From UBA940 sp031548515 (GTDB lineage: Bacteria; Bacteroidota; Bacteroidia; Bacteroidales; Rikenellaceae), in NCBI GenBank assembly GCA_031548515.1, contig JAVBRB010000005.1, positions 101,585 through 165,584 of the forward strand: a stretch of DNA of 64,000 nucleotides, in the 5' to 3' direction. Every line of letters starts with the position of its first letter. Position 1 is the first letter of the stretch. The translations under genes were made by a program, and so were the position numbers. Below are positions 8,203-16,694 of the stretch, piece after piece. The notes below the pieces were generated by a model. The model was not told where the DNA came from. It was given only the letters and a program-made list of their open reading frames with translations, and made no database searches.

Positions 8203-9288
8203 ATGAAATATAATTTCTTATTTCTGCCCACATCCATACTGCTGCTTTTGGTATGCTGCAAGCCGAAGAATAACATTGAGCAAGCCCCGGCGGAATATCC
8301 GGAACTCACCATAATATATGAGGTCCCCGCCCTGCCTGCGAGCCAGCAGATCGGGGGCACGTGCTGGGCTTTTTCCACCAACTCGTTCCTCGAGTCGGAG
8401 ATATACAGGACTAAAGGGCGCTTCATAGAACTATCCGCAATGTATCTCATTTACAACAAGTATAGTTGGGAGGCCGAAAACTACATCCTGAGGCAGGGCG
8501 TGAGCAGGCTGTCTGAAGGCGGCTGCAATTACGATCCTTTGGTCAATCTCGACAGAACGGGACTGATGCCGCGCGGAACGTATACAGGTGATAATGTTCC
8601 CGATCTGGGTAAAGCGTCAGCGGAACTTTCGGCCAGGGTGAAGGACTTCGCCATCCCGGGAAATAAGTCGGGAGGTTCATGGAGAACAGAGATCCCCCTC
8701 ATTTTAAATACACATATCGGCAAGCCGGCCGAAACGTTCATATATGAAGGCAAGAGATACACCGCCAGGGAATTTCTCGATTTCACAGGATTGAAAGCCG
8801 AAGATTATGTGAATCTGACCTCATTCACCCATGCACCGCAGGACAGGTTCTTCAATTTGACCATACCCGCCAATTGGAGTGGCACGCCTTACTTCAATGT
8901 CTCATTGGACGAATACATGGCCAATATCAACCATGCACTGGCGAACGGCTACTCCATGACCATCGACACCGACCTCGTCGAGCCGGAAGTCTTCATCCTT
9001 CAGGGTTTCGCGCTTATGTTCGCCGACAGTCCGATAACCCCTGAAAAAAGGCAGTCCGATTTCGAAAGTTTTGCTACAACAGACGACCACAACATGCATC
9101 TGGTAGGAAAAGTACTCGACCAGGACGGCAATATATATTATAAATGCAAGAACTCCTGGGGCGAAAACTTCGGAATGGACGGGTATTATTATCTCAGCGA
9201 AGATTATGTCAGGTCCAAGTCCATTTACGTCATGCTCCATAAGGACGGACTGACGGAAATTACCAGGGCAAAGATCGCCGCAAGCTAA
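8203..9288 (+). CDS. Papain-like (C1B/PepC-like) cysteine peptidase, lipoprotein
   Basis: A 361-residue protein with a lipoprotein signal (lipobox around LLVCC, Cys18 or Cys19), so anchored in the envelope. The start at 8203 is chosen because it begins the signal peptide; the in-frame start at 8128 lies before the -7 box. Catalytic elements of clan CA are visible. Cys54 is in QQIGGTCWAFSTNSFLE. The His is in DDHNMHLVG and the Asn in KNSWGENFG near the C-terminus. Spacing and the GTCWAFS context resemble bleomycin hydrolase/PepC aminopeptidases, which are usually cytosolic and about 450 residues. A shorter, exported version suggests degradation of peptides outside the cell. The substrate is unknown. 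Confidence 0.8.
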   Translation: MKYNFLFLPTSILLLLVCCKPKNNIEQAPAEYPELTIIYEVPALPASQQIGGTCWAFSTNSFLESEIYRTKGRFIELSAMYLIYNKYSWEAENYILRQGVSRLSEGGCNYDPLVNLDRTGLMPRGTYTGDNVPDLGKASAELSARVKDFAIPGNKSGGSWRTEIPLILNTHIGKPAETFIYEGKRYTAREFLDFTGLKAEDYVNLTSFTHAPQDRFFNLTIPANWSGTPYFNVSLDEYMANINHALANGYSMTIDTDLVEPEVFILQGFALMFADSPITPEKRQSDFESFATTDDHNMHLVGKVLDQDGNIYYKCKNSWGENFGMDGYYYLSEDYVRSKSIYVMLHKDGLTEITRAKIAAS

Positions 9289-9387
9289 GCCTCAGCTGTT
9301 TCTCCACCTGCCTGCGTACCGATAGGGATATACGCATTCTTTTTTAAGAAAATTTAAAAACTTTTTTTAAAGAGGGTACGGTATTTG

Positions 9388-9512
9388 AATTTCCAACCGC
9401 AAACGGTTGGGAATTCACACGGTTACCTCAGTCGGCTTTATCCGCCCCGGCCTTTGGTCGACTTGCAGACCTCCGTCGGTGATAATTTTGGAAAGTAAAA
9501 TAATTGAAAAAT
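9388..9512. repeat. Intergenic repeat copy A (hairpin plus conserved tail)
   Basis: A hairpin (CCAACCG CAAA CGGTTGG with flanking GAA/TTC) is followed about 45 bp later by a stretch from CCGGC to AATTGAAAAAT that aligns with a similar stretch at about 16575-16655. In both copies the tail runs toward a downstream gene. Identity is moderate by eye. Confidence 0.45.
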
Positions 9513-9515
9513 AGC

Positions 9516-9523
9516 TATCTTTG
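9516..9523 (+). promoter_or_regulatory. -7 box of pfkA
   Basis: TATCTTTG, an exact consensus -7 box, about 28 bp before the ATG at 9552. Confidence 0.7.
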
Positions 9524-9551
9524 TTACTGCCTTTAATTTTGAAAGAAGAAT

Positions 9552-10532
9552 ATGAAAACAATCAAGTGCGTAGGGATCCTGACTTCCGGCGGAGACTCGC
9601 CCGGAATGAACGCCGCGATCCGTGCCGTCACCCGGACGGCTATCTATAACGGACTCAAGGTCAAAGGCATAATGAGGGGATACAAAGGCCTTATCACCGA
9701 CGAGATCGTCGATTTCAAGACCAATAACGTCAGCAACATAATACAACAGGGCGGAACTATCCTCAAAACGGCCCGTTCAAAGGAGTTCCAGACCACCGAG
9801 GGTCGCAAACAGGCATACGAGAATATGCAGAAGCATGAGATCGATGCGCTGGTGGTGATCGGCGGCGACGGCTCGCTGACCGGTGCACGCGTTTTCGCAG
9901 CTGAATACGACATTCCTATCGTAGGGATTCCGGGCACGATTGACAACGACCTGTATGGCACCGATACTACGATAGGATACGACACCGCGCTCAACACGAT
10001 AGTCTGGGCAGTCGACCGCCTGCGCGATACCGCTTCGTCGCACGAACGCCTGTTTTTTGTAGAGGTCATGGGCCGCAACGCCGGTTTCCTTGCCCTGAAC
10101 GGGGCCATTGCCACCGGAGCCGAGGCCGCAATAATACCGGAGATAGCTACCGAAGTCGACCAGTTGGCAGACCTTATCGAGAACGGCTTCCGCAAGAGCA
10201 AGAACAGCAGCATAGTCCTCGTCGCAGAAAGCGAAATCACCGGCGGAGCAATAGGCATGGCCGAGCGTGTAAAGAAGGAATATCCGCAGTTCGACAGCCG
10301 CGTGACTATCCTCGGGCACATCCAGCGAGGAGGTTCGCCTACCGCAAGCGACCGCATACTGGCCAGTCGTATGGGTGAAGCGGCCGTCAACGCGCTTCTC
10401 GACGGACAGCGCAACGTCATGATAGGCATAGACAATGACGAACTAATACATATACCCTTCTCGCAGGCTATCCGTGATGACAAACAAATCGACCGCACCC
10501 TGCTCAACACTGTAAAAATACTTTCAATATAA
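9552..10532 (+). CDS. pfkA: ATP-dependent 6-phosphofructokinase
   Basis: A 326-residue glycolytic enzyme that phosphorylates fructose 6-phosphate to the 1,6-bisphosphate. It contains the nucleotide-binding GILTSGGDSPGMNA (about residue 8), GGDGSLTGA (about 103), the catalytic TIDNDLYGTDTTIG (about 126-139) with the Asp base, and the substrate-binding GRNAGFLAL. The Gly-Gly-Asp-Gly pattern agrees with ATP rather than pyrophosphate use. It is near the usual bacterial length (about 320). A DUF4924 gene follows 13 bp after it and is probably cotranscribed. Confidence 0.96.
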   Translation: MKTIKCVGILTSGGDSPGMNAAIRAVTRTAIYNGLKVKGIMRGYKGLITDEIVDFKTNNVSNIIQQGGTILKTARSKEFQTTEGRKQAYENMQKHEIDALVVIGGDGSLTGARVFAAEYDIPIVGIPGTIDNDLYGTDTTIGYDTALNTIVWAVDRLRDTASSHERLFFVEVMGRNAGFLALNGAIATGAEAAIIPEIATEVDQLADLIENGFRKSKNSSIVLVAESEITGGAIGMAERVKKEYPQFDSRVTILGHIQRGGSPTASDRILASRMGEAAVNALLDGQRNVMIGIDNDELIHIPFSQAIRDDKQIDRTLLNTVKILSI

Positions 10533-10545
10533 CAAAGTCCTCCCT

Positions 10546-11094
10546 ATGGATATCGCACAGCAGAAACGCAGCGAGAACATTGCCGAGTACGTCCTGTATA
10601 TCTGGCAGTTGGAGGACCTTCTGCGCGCTATGCAGTTCAGTCCCGAGGCGGTTTTCACAGCCCTGATAGCTCCGCGCGACGCCAGCGACAAATGGAAACT
10701 TACCGCCCTGGAGTGGTATATGGATATCGCGAACCTGCTGCAGAAAGAGGGCAAGGAGGCTTCCGGACATCTGGACCATACGCTGCATGTCATAGCCGAC
10801 ATGAACGACCTCCACCTGACGCTGATGCAGCAACCCGCCGGAAAGGAATACCGTGAACTTTTCGTGCGTCTTGCACCGGAACTGCCCCGCCTGCGGGAAT
10901 TACTGGGCAAGGATATCAGCGACACAGAATTGGCCTTCCGGGCGCTTTACGCTGCGATGCTGTACCGCATAAAAGGTGAAAAAGGCGCCGTTGCCGACGA
11001 TGTGACCGTGCTTGTTTCACCCGTCATTGCGAAACTCTCCGAGATTTTTCACAAAGTCGAACGCGGAGAGACAAACCTTTACGAGGACGAATAA
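10546..11094 (+). CDS. DUF4924 family protein
   Basis: A 182-residue, mostly alpha-helical, soluble protein starting MDIAQQKRSENIAEYVLYIWQLED. This is close to the N-terminus I associate with the DUF4924 family, a Bacteroidota-specific group of unknown function. It has no signal peptide or membrane segment. It lies 13 bp downstream of pfkA, so it may be translated from the same mRNA, but a link to glycolysis is inference only. Confidence 0.75.
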   Translation: MDIAQQKRSENIAEYVLYIWQLEDLLRAMQFSPEAVFTALIAPRDASDKWKLTALEWYMDIANLLQKEGKEASGHLDHTLHVIADMNDLHLTLMQQPAGKEYRELFVRLAPELPRLRELLGKDISDTELAFRALYAAMLYRIKGEKGAVADDVTVLVSPVIAKLSEIFHKVERGETNLYEDE

Positions 11095-11219
11095 AAAGCA
11101 GGAAGGGAACCTGTATCGTCCTCTTTCCAGATTCAGATCTGCTGTGTGGTATTTACCGGCACCCGATTAGCTGTCCAGGTAATTCAATGGATTGCCGCAG
11201 CATTTGACAGAACATTTAT

Positions 11220-11227
11220 TATCTTTG
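11220..11227 (+). promoter_or_regulatory. -7 box upstream of the GH76 gene
   Basis: TATCTTTG, about 112 bp before the ATG at 11340, implying a leader of roughly 100 nt. The leader holds a perfect palindrome GGTTTAAACC at 11313-11322, 17 bp before the start. Confidence 0.55.
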
Positions 11228-11339
11228 CCGAAACCGATTGACCCGATCGTATTCGAACACGAAGGGCCTTCGTTACACCGGGGTGAGTATATCCATTTAG
11301 TAGGCACCGCCCGGTTTAAACCTAAACCATATCAGCTTT

Positions 11340-12860
11340 ATGAAAAAACTCTTCTTTCCGGTGATGTTGTGCATGGTCCTTACCATCGCGATTTCCTCAT
11401 GCAAAAAATCCCCCGACGACGGAAATATGGACGTGGAACCAGTGAAGAATCTTTCCGTCCTGCCCTATGGGGAAGAGAAAGGCATCCGCATCGTTTGGAC
11501 AAATCCCAAAAGTTCCAAAGTACAGACTATTGAAGTCGCTTACCAGATAAAGGGCGCGGACAACAGAAGCACGGACCCATCCTCCAACCCGACGCTCATA
11601 ACCAATTTTACACGGGGCGGCAGCAGCACTCTCAAACTGACCGTACCGACATACGATACTTACGTCATTACAGTAACCTCGATCGACAACAACGGGAACA
11701 GGTCGAAAGGAACGAGTACGGATGCCCAACCATACAGAACGAATCTGACCCTGTTACTGGAGCAAGCCGACATGATGATGAGCAATATGGTCGACCTTAT
11801 GCTCGGAGGAACCCGCGATCTATGGTCAAACTATCCGAGGAAGACGGACGAAGGGGAGTCGCTTTGGGGACAGGGAGCCGGATTTTCGGCTTTCACCGCA
11901 CTGAGGGTTGCCGCCCAGGGAACAGCTCGGGAAAAGAAATACGGTAATATGGAAGACATGATCTTCAACGGACTTGAGAATTATCTGTACACGATCGACG
12001 GCATCAGAGCATATACCGTATATCCGAGCATAGGCAACGACAGGTACTACGACGACAATGTATGGATAGGCCTCGATATGATCGACCTTTTTTTAGTGAC
12101 CGGCAACCAGCGCTACCTCAACCGCGCAAAAACAGTTTGGGAGTATCTTCTGAAAGGTACAGATGATGTGGCCGGCGGAGGAATACACTGGCGCGAACGG
12201 CCCGCCACACAAAGCAAACATGCATGTTCGACAGGCCCGGGAATCGTTATGGCCTGCAAACTCTATAATATAACCGGCGAAGAGCATTATCTGACGAGCG
12301 CGAAGAAATTATACAACTGGATGATCAGCACGCTTCAGGACCCTTCAGACTTCCTTGTCTGGGACAACGCACGCGACGATTCTTCCGCTCCTGGGGGCAT
12401 AAAGGTCGAGAAGAACAAATATTCCTACAATTCCGGCCAGTTGCTGCAGGCGGCGGTACTGCTGTATGAGATCACCAGCGAACAAGTATACCTCCACAAT
12501 GCGCGCAACATAGCAGCATCGTGTTTTGCCAAGTGGTTTGTTCCATACTATTCGAATAGCCTGCAACGCGAAGTAACCATACTTAAGGGAAAAGACAACA
12601 TGCTGTGGATGCTTGCAGTCATGGCAAGAGGATTCTTCGAACTCTACAAGGCAGACCCGGCCCCTTACAGCAAAACCTATATCAATGCAATTGAAAATAC
12701 GGCCTCTGTGGTCTGGGACTCGAGAAATATCCAAAACAATTTCGTTGCCAACAACCTCACGTCGCCTCAGTCAGGAGGAAGCATCAACCTGATGGATACT
12801 GCTGCTGTCGTGGAAATATTCGGACGTATGGCAAAGTGTAAGTTCGACGGCCAACAATAA
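11340..12860 (+). CDS. GH76-family lipoprotein (alpha-1,6-mannanase-like)
   Basis: A 506-residue lipoprotein (signal ending AISSC, Cys20). An N-terminal beta-rich, fibronectin-III-like domain (about 35-130) precedes an alpha-helical toroid of the GH76 type (about 135-500). The adjacent catalytic aspartates are Asp238-Asp239 in RYYDDNVWIGLDMIDLF. Other family features are HACSTGPGIVMACKLYNITG and YSYNSGQLLQAAVLLYEIT. GH76 enzymes cut alpha-1,6-mannan backbones, for example in yeast mannan or bacterial glycans. The gene stands alone, with no SusCD nearby, between the pfkA unit and a strong bidirectional terminator. Confidence 0.82.
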   Translation: MKKLFFPVMLCMVLTIAISSCKKSPDDGNMDVEPVKNLSVLPYGEEKGIRIVWTNPKSSKVQTIEVAYQIKGADNRSTDPSSNPTLITNFTRGGSSTLKLTVPTYDTYVITVTSIDNNGNRSKGTSTDAQPYRTNLTLLLEQADMMMSNMVDLMLGGTRDLWSNYPRKTDEGESLWGQGAGFSAFTALRVAAQGTAREKKYGNMEDMIFNGLENYLYTIDGIRAYTVYPSIGNDRYYDDNVWIGLDMIDLFLVTGNQRYLNRAKTVWEYLLKGTDDVAGGGIHWRERPATQSKHACSTGPGIVMACKLYNITGEEHYLTSAKKLYNWMISTLQDPSDFLVWDNARDDSSAPGGIKVEKNKYSYNSGQLLQAAVLLYEITSEQVYLHNARNIAASCFAKWFVPYYSNSLQREVTILKGKDNMLWMLAVMARGFFELYKADPAPYSKTYINAIENTASVVWDSRNIQNNFVANNLTSPQSGGSINLMDTAAVVEIFGRMAKCKFDGQQ

Positions 12861-12900
12861 AAGGTCCCGATCCAGTAGCTTCGTCGGATTCAAATGTCCT

Positions 12901-12944
12901 GTAAAAGCAGAAACCAGGCCTGTAGGCCTGGTTTCTGCTTTTAC
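12901..12944. terminator. Perfect 20-bp-arm palindromic terminator (bidirectional)
   Basis: Arms at 12901-12920 and 12925-12944 are exact inverted repeats around a TGTA loop (core AAACCAGGCC/GGCCTGGTTT). It separates the convergent GH76 gene from the flavodiiron gene, and the latter's stop codon (12943-12941) lies inside the right arm. Confidence 0.85.
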
Positions 12945-14128
12945 AGTTTTGCCGCTATCGCTTTCGCCAGTTCAGTGCAGGCTTCGGTCTTCTCGGGTGA
13001 GTACCCCTGTTTGACTTCGATCTGCGGGCCAACCATTTCCCAACCGGTACGCCCTGCGAATTCAGTCAGTTTCTTCACGGCCGTACCGACCCATGAAAAT
13101 CCGCCGAAACATCCGAAAATCCGCTTCGGAATACCACGCAATTCTATCTCGTCGAGCAAAAGCTGCACTTCCGGAAAAAGTTCGGTATTGTATGTAGGAC
13201 TGCCTATAACCACCGCGCCGTATTTGAAAACATCACGCAATACATAAGAGATGTGGGAAGTGGTCAGGTTATACATAACGATATTCTTTACCCCGAGCGA
13301 CGCGAGTTCGCGGGCCAACCGTTCGGCAGTCTGCTCTGTGTTGCCGTACATGCTGCCATAGGCTATCACGACGCCATTCTCCAGAGGTTCATAGCGGCTC
13401 ATACTGTCATACAGGCCGATGACTCTTTTCATTTCCTGTTGCCATACCGGCCCGTGTGTAGGGCAGATTATTTCGAGTTCCAACTGCGCGAATTTACATA
13501 GCGCCCTCTGGACCGGACCTCCGTATTTGCCGACGATATTCGAGTAGTAGCGCACCATCTCATCCCAGTAACGCGACGGATCGAGTTGCAGGTCAGTCAC
13601 ACCGCCGTCAAGCGAACCGAAAGTTCCGAAAGCATCGCCGGTGAAAGCCAGCTTATGCTGGCGGCAGTATGTGACCATCGTCTCGGGCCAGTGCACCATC
13701 GGGATCAGGAAGAAACAAAGGTCTCGATTGCCCAAAGAGATAGTGTCGCCCTCGCCGACCGCCAGTGTATTCCCGGTGATGCCGTAGAAACCCTCTACCA
13801 TCTGCAGCGTCTTGGTGTTGCCGACTATGGTGATGTCGGGATAAGCCTGACGGATAGCGTGTATGGAAGCAGAATGGTCCGGTTCCATATGGTTGATCGC
13901 AAGGTAGTCTATCTTGCGGTCGCCGATAATATCACGGATGCTCGCAAGCAGGCGCTCGGTATAGCAGGCGTCGATAGTGTCTATCAACGCGATCTTTTCA
14001 TCTTCTATCAGGTATGTGTTGTAGGAAACACCATGCGGCAGCGGCCAAAGACCTTCGAAACGGTATTTCAAACGGTCGTTGACGCCTACGTAATGGATTC
14101 CCGGAACTATCTCTGTTACTTTAGTCAT
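12941..14128 (-). CDS. Flavodiiron protein (FprA-family A-type flavoprotein)
   Basis: A 395-residue cytosolic enzyme that reduces O2 to water and/or NO to N2O. Residues about 1-245 are the metallo-beta-lactamase-like diiron domain, with the HxExDH signature at His80, Glu82, Asp84 and His85 and further ligands in VHWPETM, FTGDAFG and CPTHGPVW. Residues about 252-395 are a flavodoxin domain with the FMN loop AYGSMYGNTEQ and GSPTYNTELFP. The length equals the class A family (about 400), with no rubredoxin extension. In an anaerobe it would protect against oxygen or nitric oxide. The window also holds hcp, another nitrosative-stress gene, at 27-28.7 kb. Confidence 0.93.
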   Translation of the reverse strand: MTKVTEIVPGIHYVGVNDRLKYRFEGLWPLPHGVSYNTYLIEDEKIALIDTIDACYTERLLASIRDIIGDRKIDYLAINHMEPDHSASIHAIRQAYPDITIVGNTKTLQMVEGFYGITGNTLAVGEGDTISLGNRDLCFFLIPMVHWPETMVTYCRQHKLAFTGDAFGTFGSLDGGVTDLQLDPSRYWDEMVRYYSNIVGKYGGPVQRALCKFAQLELEIICPTHGPVWQQEMKRVIGLYDSMSRYEPLENGVVIAYGSMYGNTEQTAERLARELASLGVKNIVMYNLTTSHISYVLRDVFKYGAVVIGSPTYNTELFPEVQLLLDEIELRGIPKRIFGCFGGFSWVGTAVKKLTEFAGRTGWEMVGPQIEVKQGYSPEKTEACTELAKAIAAKL

Positions 14129-14169
14129 ATCTTTGGTATCGAAAATTAAATCGCTGCAATCGTTGCCGC

Positions 14170-15348
14170 TTATTTTGTGTATATAAATTCTTCGTTGTCA
14201 GCTTTGATGGTTACCTGCGGATGGCTTCCGGCCTCCACCCTGCCGACTATACGTGCGTCTATGCCAAACGACCGCGAAACAGAGATAATATCTGCGGCAA
14301 CCGCTTCGTCTACATAGAATTCCATGCGGTGGCCCATATTGAACACTTTGTACATTTCACGCCGGTCAGTACCGCTCTGTTCCTGTATGAGTTTGAAAAG
14401 CAGCGGAGTATCGAACAGGTTGTCTTTCACGACATGCATGCCGCCGTCGATAAAGTGCAGAATCTTGGTCTGCCCTCCCCCGCTGCAATGCACCATGCCG
14501 TGAATACCATTGCGGCATTCGTCCAAAACCCGTTTGACGACGGGAGCGTAAGTGCGGGTCGGGGAAAGCACCAGTTTACCGGCGTCGAGCGGACAGCCCG
14601 GAATGCAGTCGGTAAGCTTACAGCCGCCGGAATATGCAAGGCCGGCCGGAATCTCCGTGTCGTAGCTTTCGGGATATTTCTCCGCAAGGTAATGCGCGAA
14701 AACGTCGTGCCGCGCGGAGGTCAGGCCATTGCTACCCATTCCTCCGTTATATTCTGTCTCGTATGTCGCCTGCCCGAACGATGCAAGGCCCACTATCACG
14801 TCGCCCGTTTTGATGTTCGCATTATCGATGACATCGGCACGGTTCATACGCGCCGTGACGGTACTGTCGACTATGACCGTACGAACCAGATCGCCCACAT
14901 CGGCGGTCTCGCCGCCTGTCGAGACGATGTTCACCCCGAAATCGCGCATCGACTGCAGGAACTCTTCCGTGCCGTTGATTATGGCCGAAACGACCTCGCC
15001 TGGAATGAGCCTTTTATTGCGGCCAATCGTAGAAGAGAGTAGGATATTGTCCACAGCGCCGACGCACAGCAGGTCGTCGGTATTCATCACCACGGCGTCC
15101 TGCGCGATGCCTTTCCAGACGCCGAGGTCGCCCGTTTCGCGCCAGTACATGTAGGCCAGCGACGATTTTGTCCCTGCCCCGTCGGCATGCATGATAAGGC
15201 ACGATACCGGATCGCCCGAAAGCAGGTCGGGGATTATCTTGCAAAATGCCTTGGGATATAGCCCTTTATCGATTTTTTTTATCGCTGCATGCACATCTTC
15301 CTTGTCGGACGAAACGCCGCGTTGCATGTATCTTGACTGCTGAATCAT
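14170..15348 (-). CDS. purM: Phosphoribosylformylglycinamidine cyclo-ligase (AIR synthase)
   Basis: A 392-residue cytosolic purine biosynthesis enzyme that closes the imidazole ring of AIR using ATP. PurM-superfamily motifs are present: HADGAGTKSSLAYMY (about 53-67), MNTDDLLCVGA (about 90) and STGGETADVGDLVRT (about 145). A glycine-rich SFGQATYETEYNGGMGSNG follows near 190. It is longer than the E. coli enzyme (about 345), as I recall for the Bacteroidota form. A leftward -7 box TACTTTTG lies at 15377-15370, giving a short leader. It is divergent from ruvB. Confidence 0.88.
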   Translation of the reverse strand: MIQQSRYMQRGVSSDKEDVHAAIKKIDKGLYPKAFCKIIPDLLSGDPVSCLIMHADGAGTKSSLAYMYWRETGDLGVWKGIAQDAVVMNTDDLLCVGAVDNILLSSTIGRNKRLIPGEVVSAIINGTEEFLQSMRDFGVNIVSTGGETADVGDLVRTVIVDSTVTARMNRADVIDNANIKTGDVIVGLASFGQATYETEYNGGMGSNGLTSARHDVFAHYLAEKYPESYDTEIPAGLAYSGGCKLTDCIPGCPLDAGKLVLSPTRTYAPVVKRVLDECRNGIHGMVHCSGGGQTKILHFIDGGMHVVKDNLFDTPLLFKLIQEQSGTDRREMYKVFNMGHRMEFYVDEAVAADIISVSRSFGIDARIVGRVEAGSHPQVTIKADNEEFIYTK

Positions 15349-15369
15349 GGGATCATAGATTTAGTGAAA

Positions 15370-15377
15370 CAAAAGTA
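15370..15377 (-). promoter_or_regulatory. -7 box of purM
   Basis: TACTTTTG read leftward, fitting TAnnTTTG, 21 bp upstream of the purM start. Confidence 0.5.
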
Positions 15378-15442
15378 ATCAAATTGCTTCAAAAAACCTA
15401 TCTTTAACGTCGCTGCACTCGTTCAATACAGGATGCGCCTCG

Positions 15443-15469
15443 GGCAAGTCAAAATAAATTTTGCTTGCC
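15443..15469. repeat. Hairpin upstream of ruvB
   Basis: GGCAAG-T-CAAAAT and ATTTTG-CTTGCC form a 12-bp stem with one bulged T and a tiny loop, immediately before the ruvB -7 box. It is flanked by CCTC/CTCG. It looks like a mobile or repeated intergenic palindrome carrying a promoter, but only one clear copy is seen here. Confidence 0.55.
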
Positions 15470-15482
15470 TCTCGACTTTCAC

Positions 15483-15490
15483 TATATTTG
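15483..15490 (+). promoter_or_regulatory. -7 box of ruvB
   Basis: TATATTTG ends only 5 bp before the ruvB ATG (15496). Transcription would then start at or next to the A of the start codon, that is, a leaderless mRNA. Confidence 0.6.
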
Positions 15491-15495
15491 TCCCC

Positions 15496-16509
15496 ATGGC
15501 GATCGACAGGATCATACGCAGCGGGGACAGCGACTCCGAATTCGAGAACAGGATACGCCCGCAGGAACTAGGCAGTTTCAACGGTCAGGACAAGATCGTC
15601 GACAACCTGCGCGTGTTCATCAAAGCGGCCCTGATGCGCGGCGAATCACTCGACCATGTGTTGCTGCACGGCCCTCCCGGACTCGGCAAGACCACCCTTG
15701 CAGGCATCATTTCAAATGAAATGAACACTTCGATGAAGATTACCTCGGGACCAGTACTCGACAAACCCGGCGACCTTGCCGGCCTGTTGACCAATCTTAA
15801 TCCGGGCGACGTTCTTTTCATCGATGAGATACACCGCCTAAGCCCGGTCATCGAAGAATATCTCTATTCGGCAATGGAAGACTACAAGATCGACATAGTA
15901 CTCGACAAAGGTCCGTCGGCACGCTCCATACAGATAGAACTCAATCCTTTCACGCTGATAGGAGCAACAACGCGCAGCGGCCTGTTGACGTCGCCTTTGC
16001 GGGCGCGTTTCGGCATTACATGCCACCTGGAATACTACGACGCACCGGTGCTCGCCGGGATCGTGAAGCGTTCGTCCGCCATCCTGGACATCGGCATCGA
16101 TGACCATGCAGCCAGCGAGGTGGCGCTGCGAAGCCGCGGTACGCCCCGTATCGCCAACTCTCTGCTGAGGCGCGTGCGCGATTTCGCGATGGTAAAAGGA
16201 GAAGGACACATTGACCTCGAAATAACCCGCCACGCTTTGGGTGCCCTCAATATCGACGCGCGCGGACTTGACCAGATGGACAACAAGATACTATCGACCA
16301 TAATCCAGAAATTCCGCGGAGGTCCAGTGGGGATCAACACCATCGCCACGGCCGTGGGCGAAGAGGCTGGCACCATCGAGGAAGTTTACGAGCCGTTCCT
16401 GATAAAAGAAGGTTTCATGAAGCGCACTCCCCGCGGCCGCGAAGCCACCGACCTCGCATATAAACACCTCGGGCTTTCGCATTTTCCGGATGATGGAAGC
16501 CTTTTCTAA
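15496..16509 (+). CDS. ruvB: Holliday junction branch migration helicase subunit RuvB
   Basis: A 337-residue AAA+ ATPase that, with RuvA, drives branch migration of Holliday junctions. It has Walker A GPPGLGKTTLA (about residues 60-70), Walker B DVLFIDEIHRLSP, sensor GATTRSGLLTSPLRARFG, an arginine finger region, and the C-terminal winged helix ending GFMKRTPRGREATDLAYKH. The ATG at 15496 (MAIDRIIRSGDS) is chosen. The upstream in-frame start at 15433 lies within the hairpin and before the -7 box. Confidence 0.96.
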   Translation: MAIDRIIRSGDSDSEFENRIRPQELGSFNGQDKIVDNLRVFIKAALMRGESLDHVLLHGPPGLGKTTLAGIISNEMNTSMKITSGPVLDKPGDLAGLLTNLNPGDVLFIDEIHRLSPVIEEYLYSAMEDYKIDIVLDKGPSARSIQIELNPFTLIGATTRSGLLTSPLRARFGITCHLEYYDAPVLAGIVKRSSAILDIGIDDHAASEVALRSRGTPRIANSLLRRVRDFAMVKGEGHIDLEITRHALGALNIDARGLDQMDNKILSTIIQKFRGGPVGINTIATAVGEEAGTIEEVYEPFLIKEGFMKRTPRGREATDLAYKHLGLSHFPDDGSLF

Positions 16510-16519
16510 ATATTAATGA

Positions 16520-16655
16520 ACCACTCCGCCGCAAGCGGCGGGGGATCTACCCTTTTAGTTATCTCTCTCGCAAGATGCCTCCACCGGCATGCGGTCGGCG
16601 CTCGACGCTCGGTCGATGATTATCTTGCGAAACAAAACAATTGAAAGAATCTTTT
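16520..16655. repeat. Intergenic repeat copy B (hairpin plus conserved tail)
   Basis: CCGCCGC-AA-GCGGCGG hairpin just after ruvB, then a tail from CCGGC (about 16575) through GGTCGATGATTATCTTG to AATTGAAAGAAT, which aligns with the tail of copy A at about 9446-9512. Both copies have the same order and similar spacing. Confidence 0.45.
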
Positions 16656-16694
16656 ATCTTATCCGGAACTGCAGCAGAATGGAGTTTCTATGCC

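Noticed and set aside
11313..11322. GGTTTAAACC palindrome as a sixth LacI-type operator
   Set aside because: It lacks the central CG and the flanking ACTT/AAT pattern shared by the five sites in the locus.
11192..11533. 113-aa frame upstream of and overlapping the GH76 gene
   Set aside because: Overlaps the GH76 signal-peptide region in another frame and shows no family pattern.
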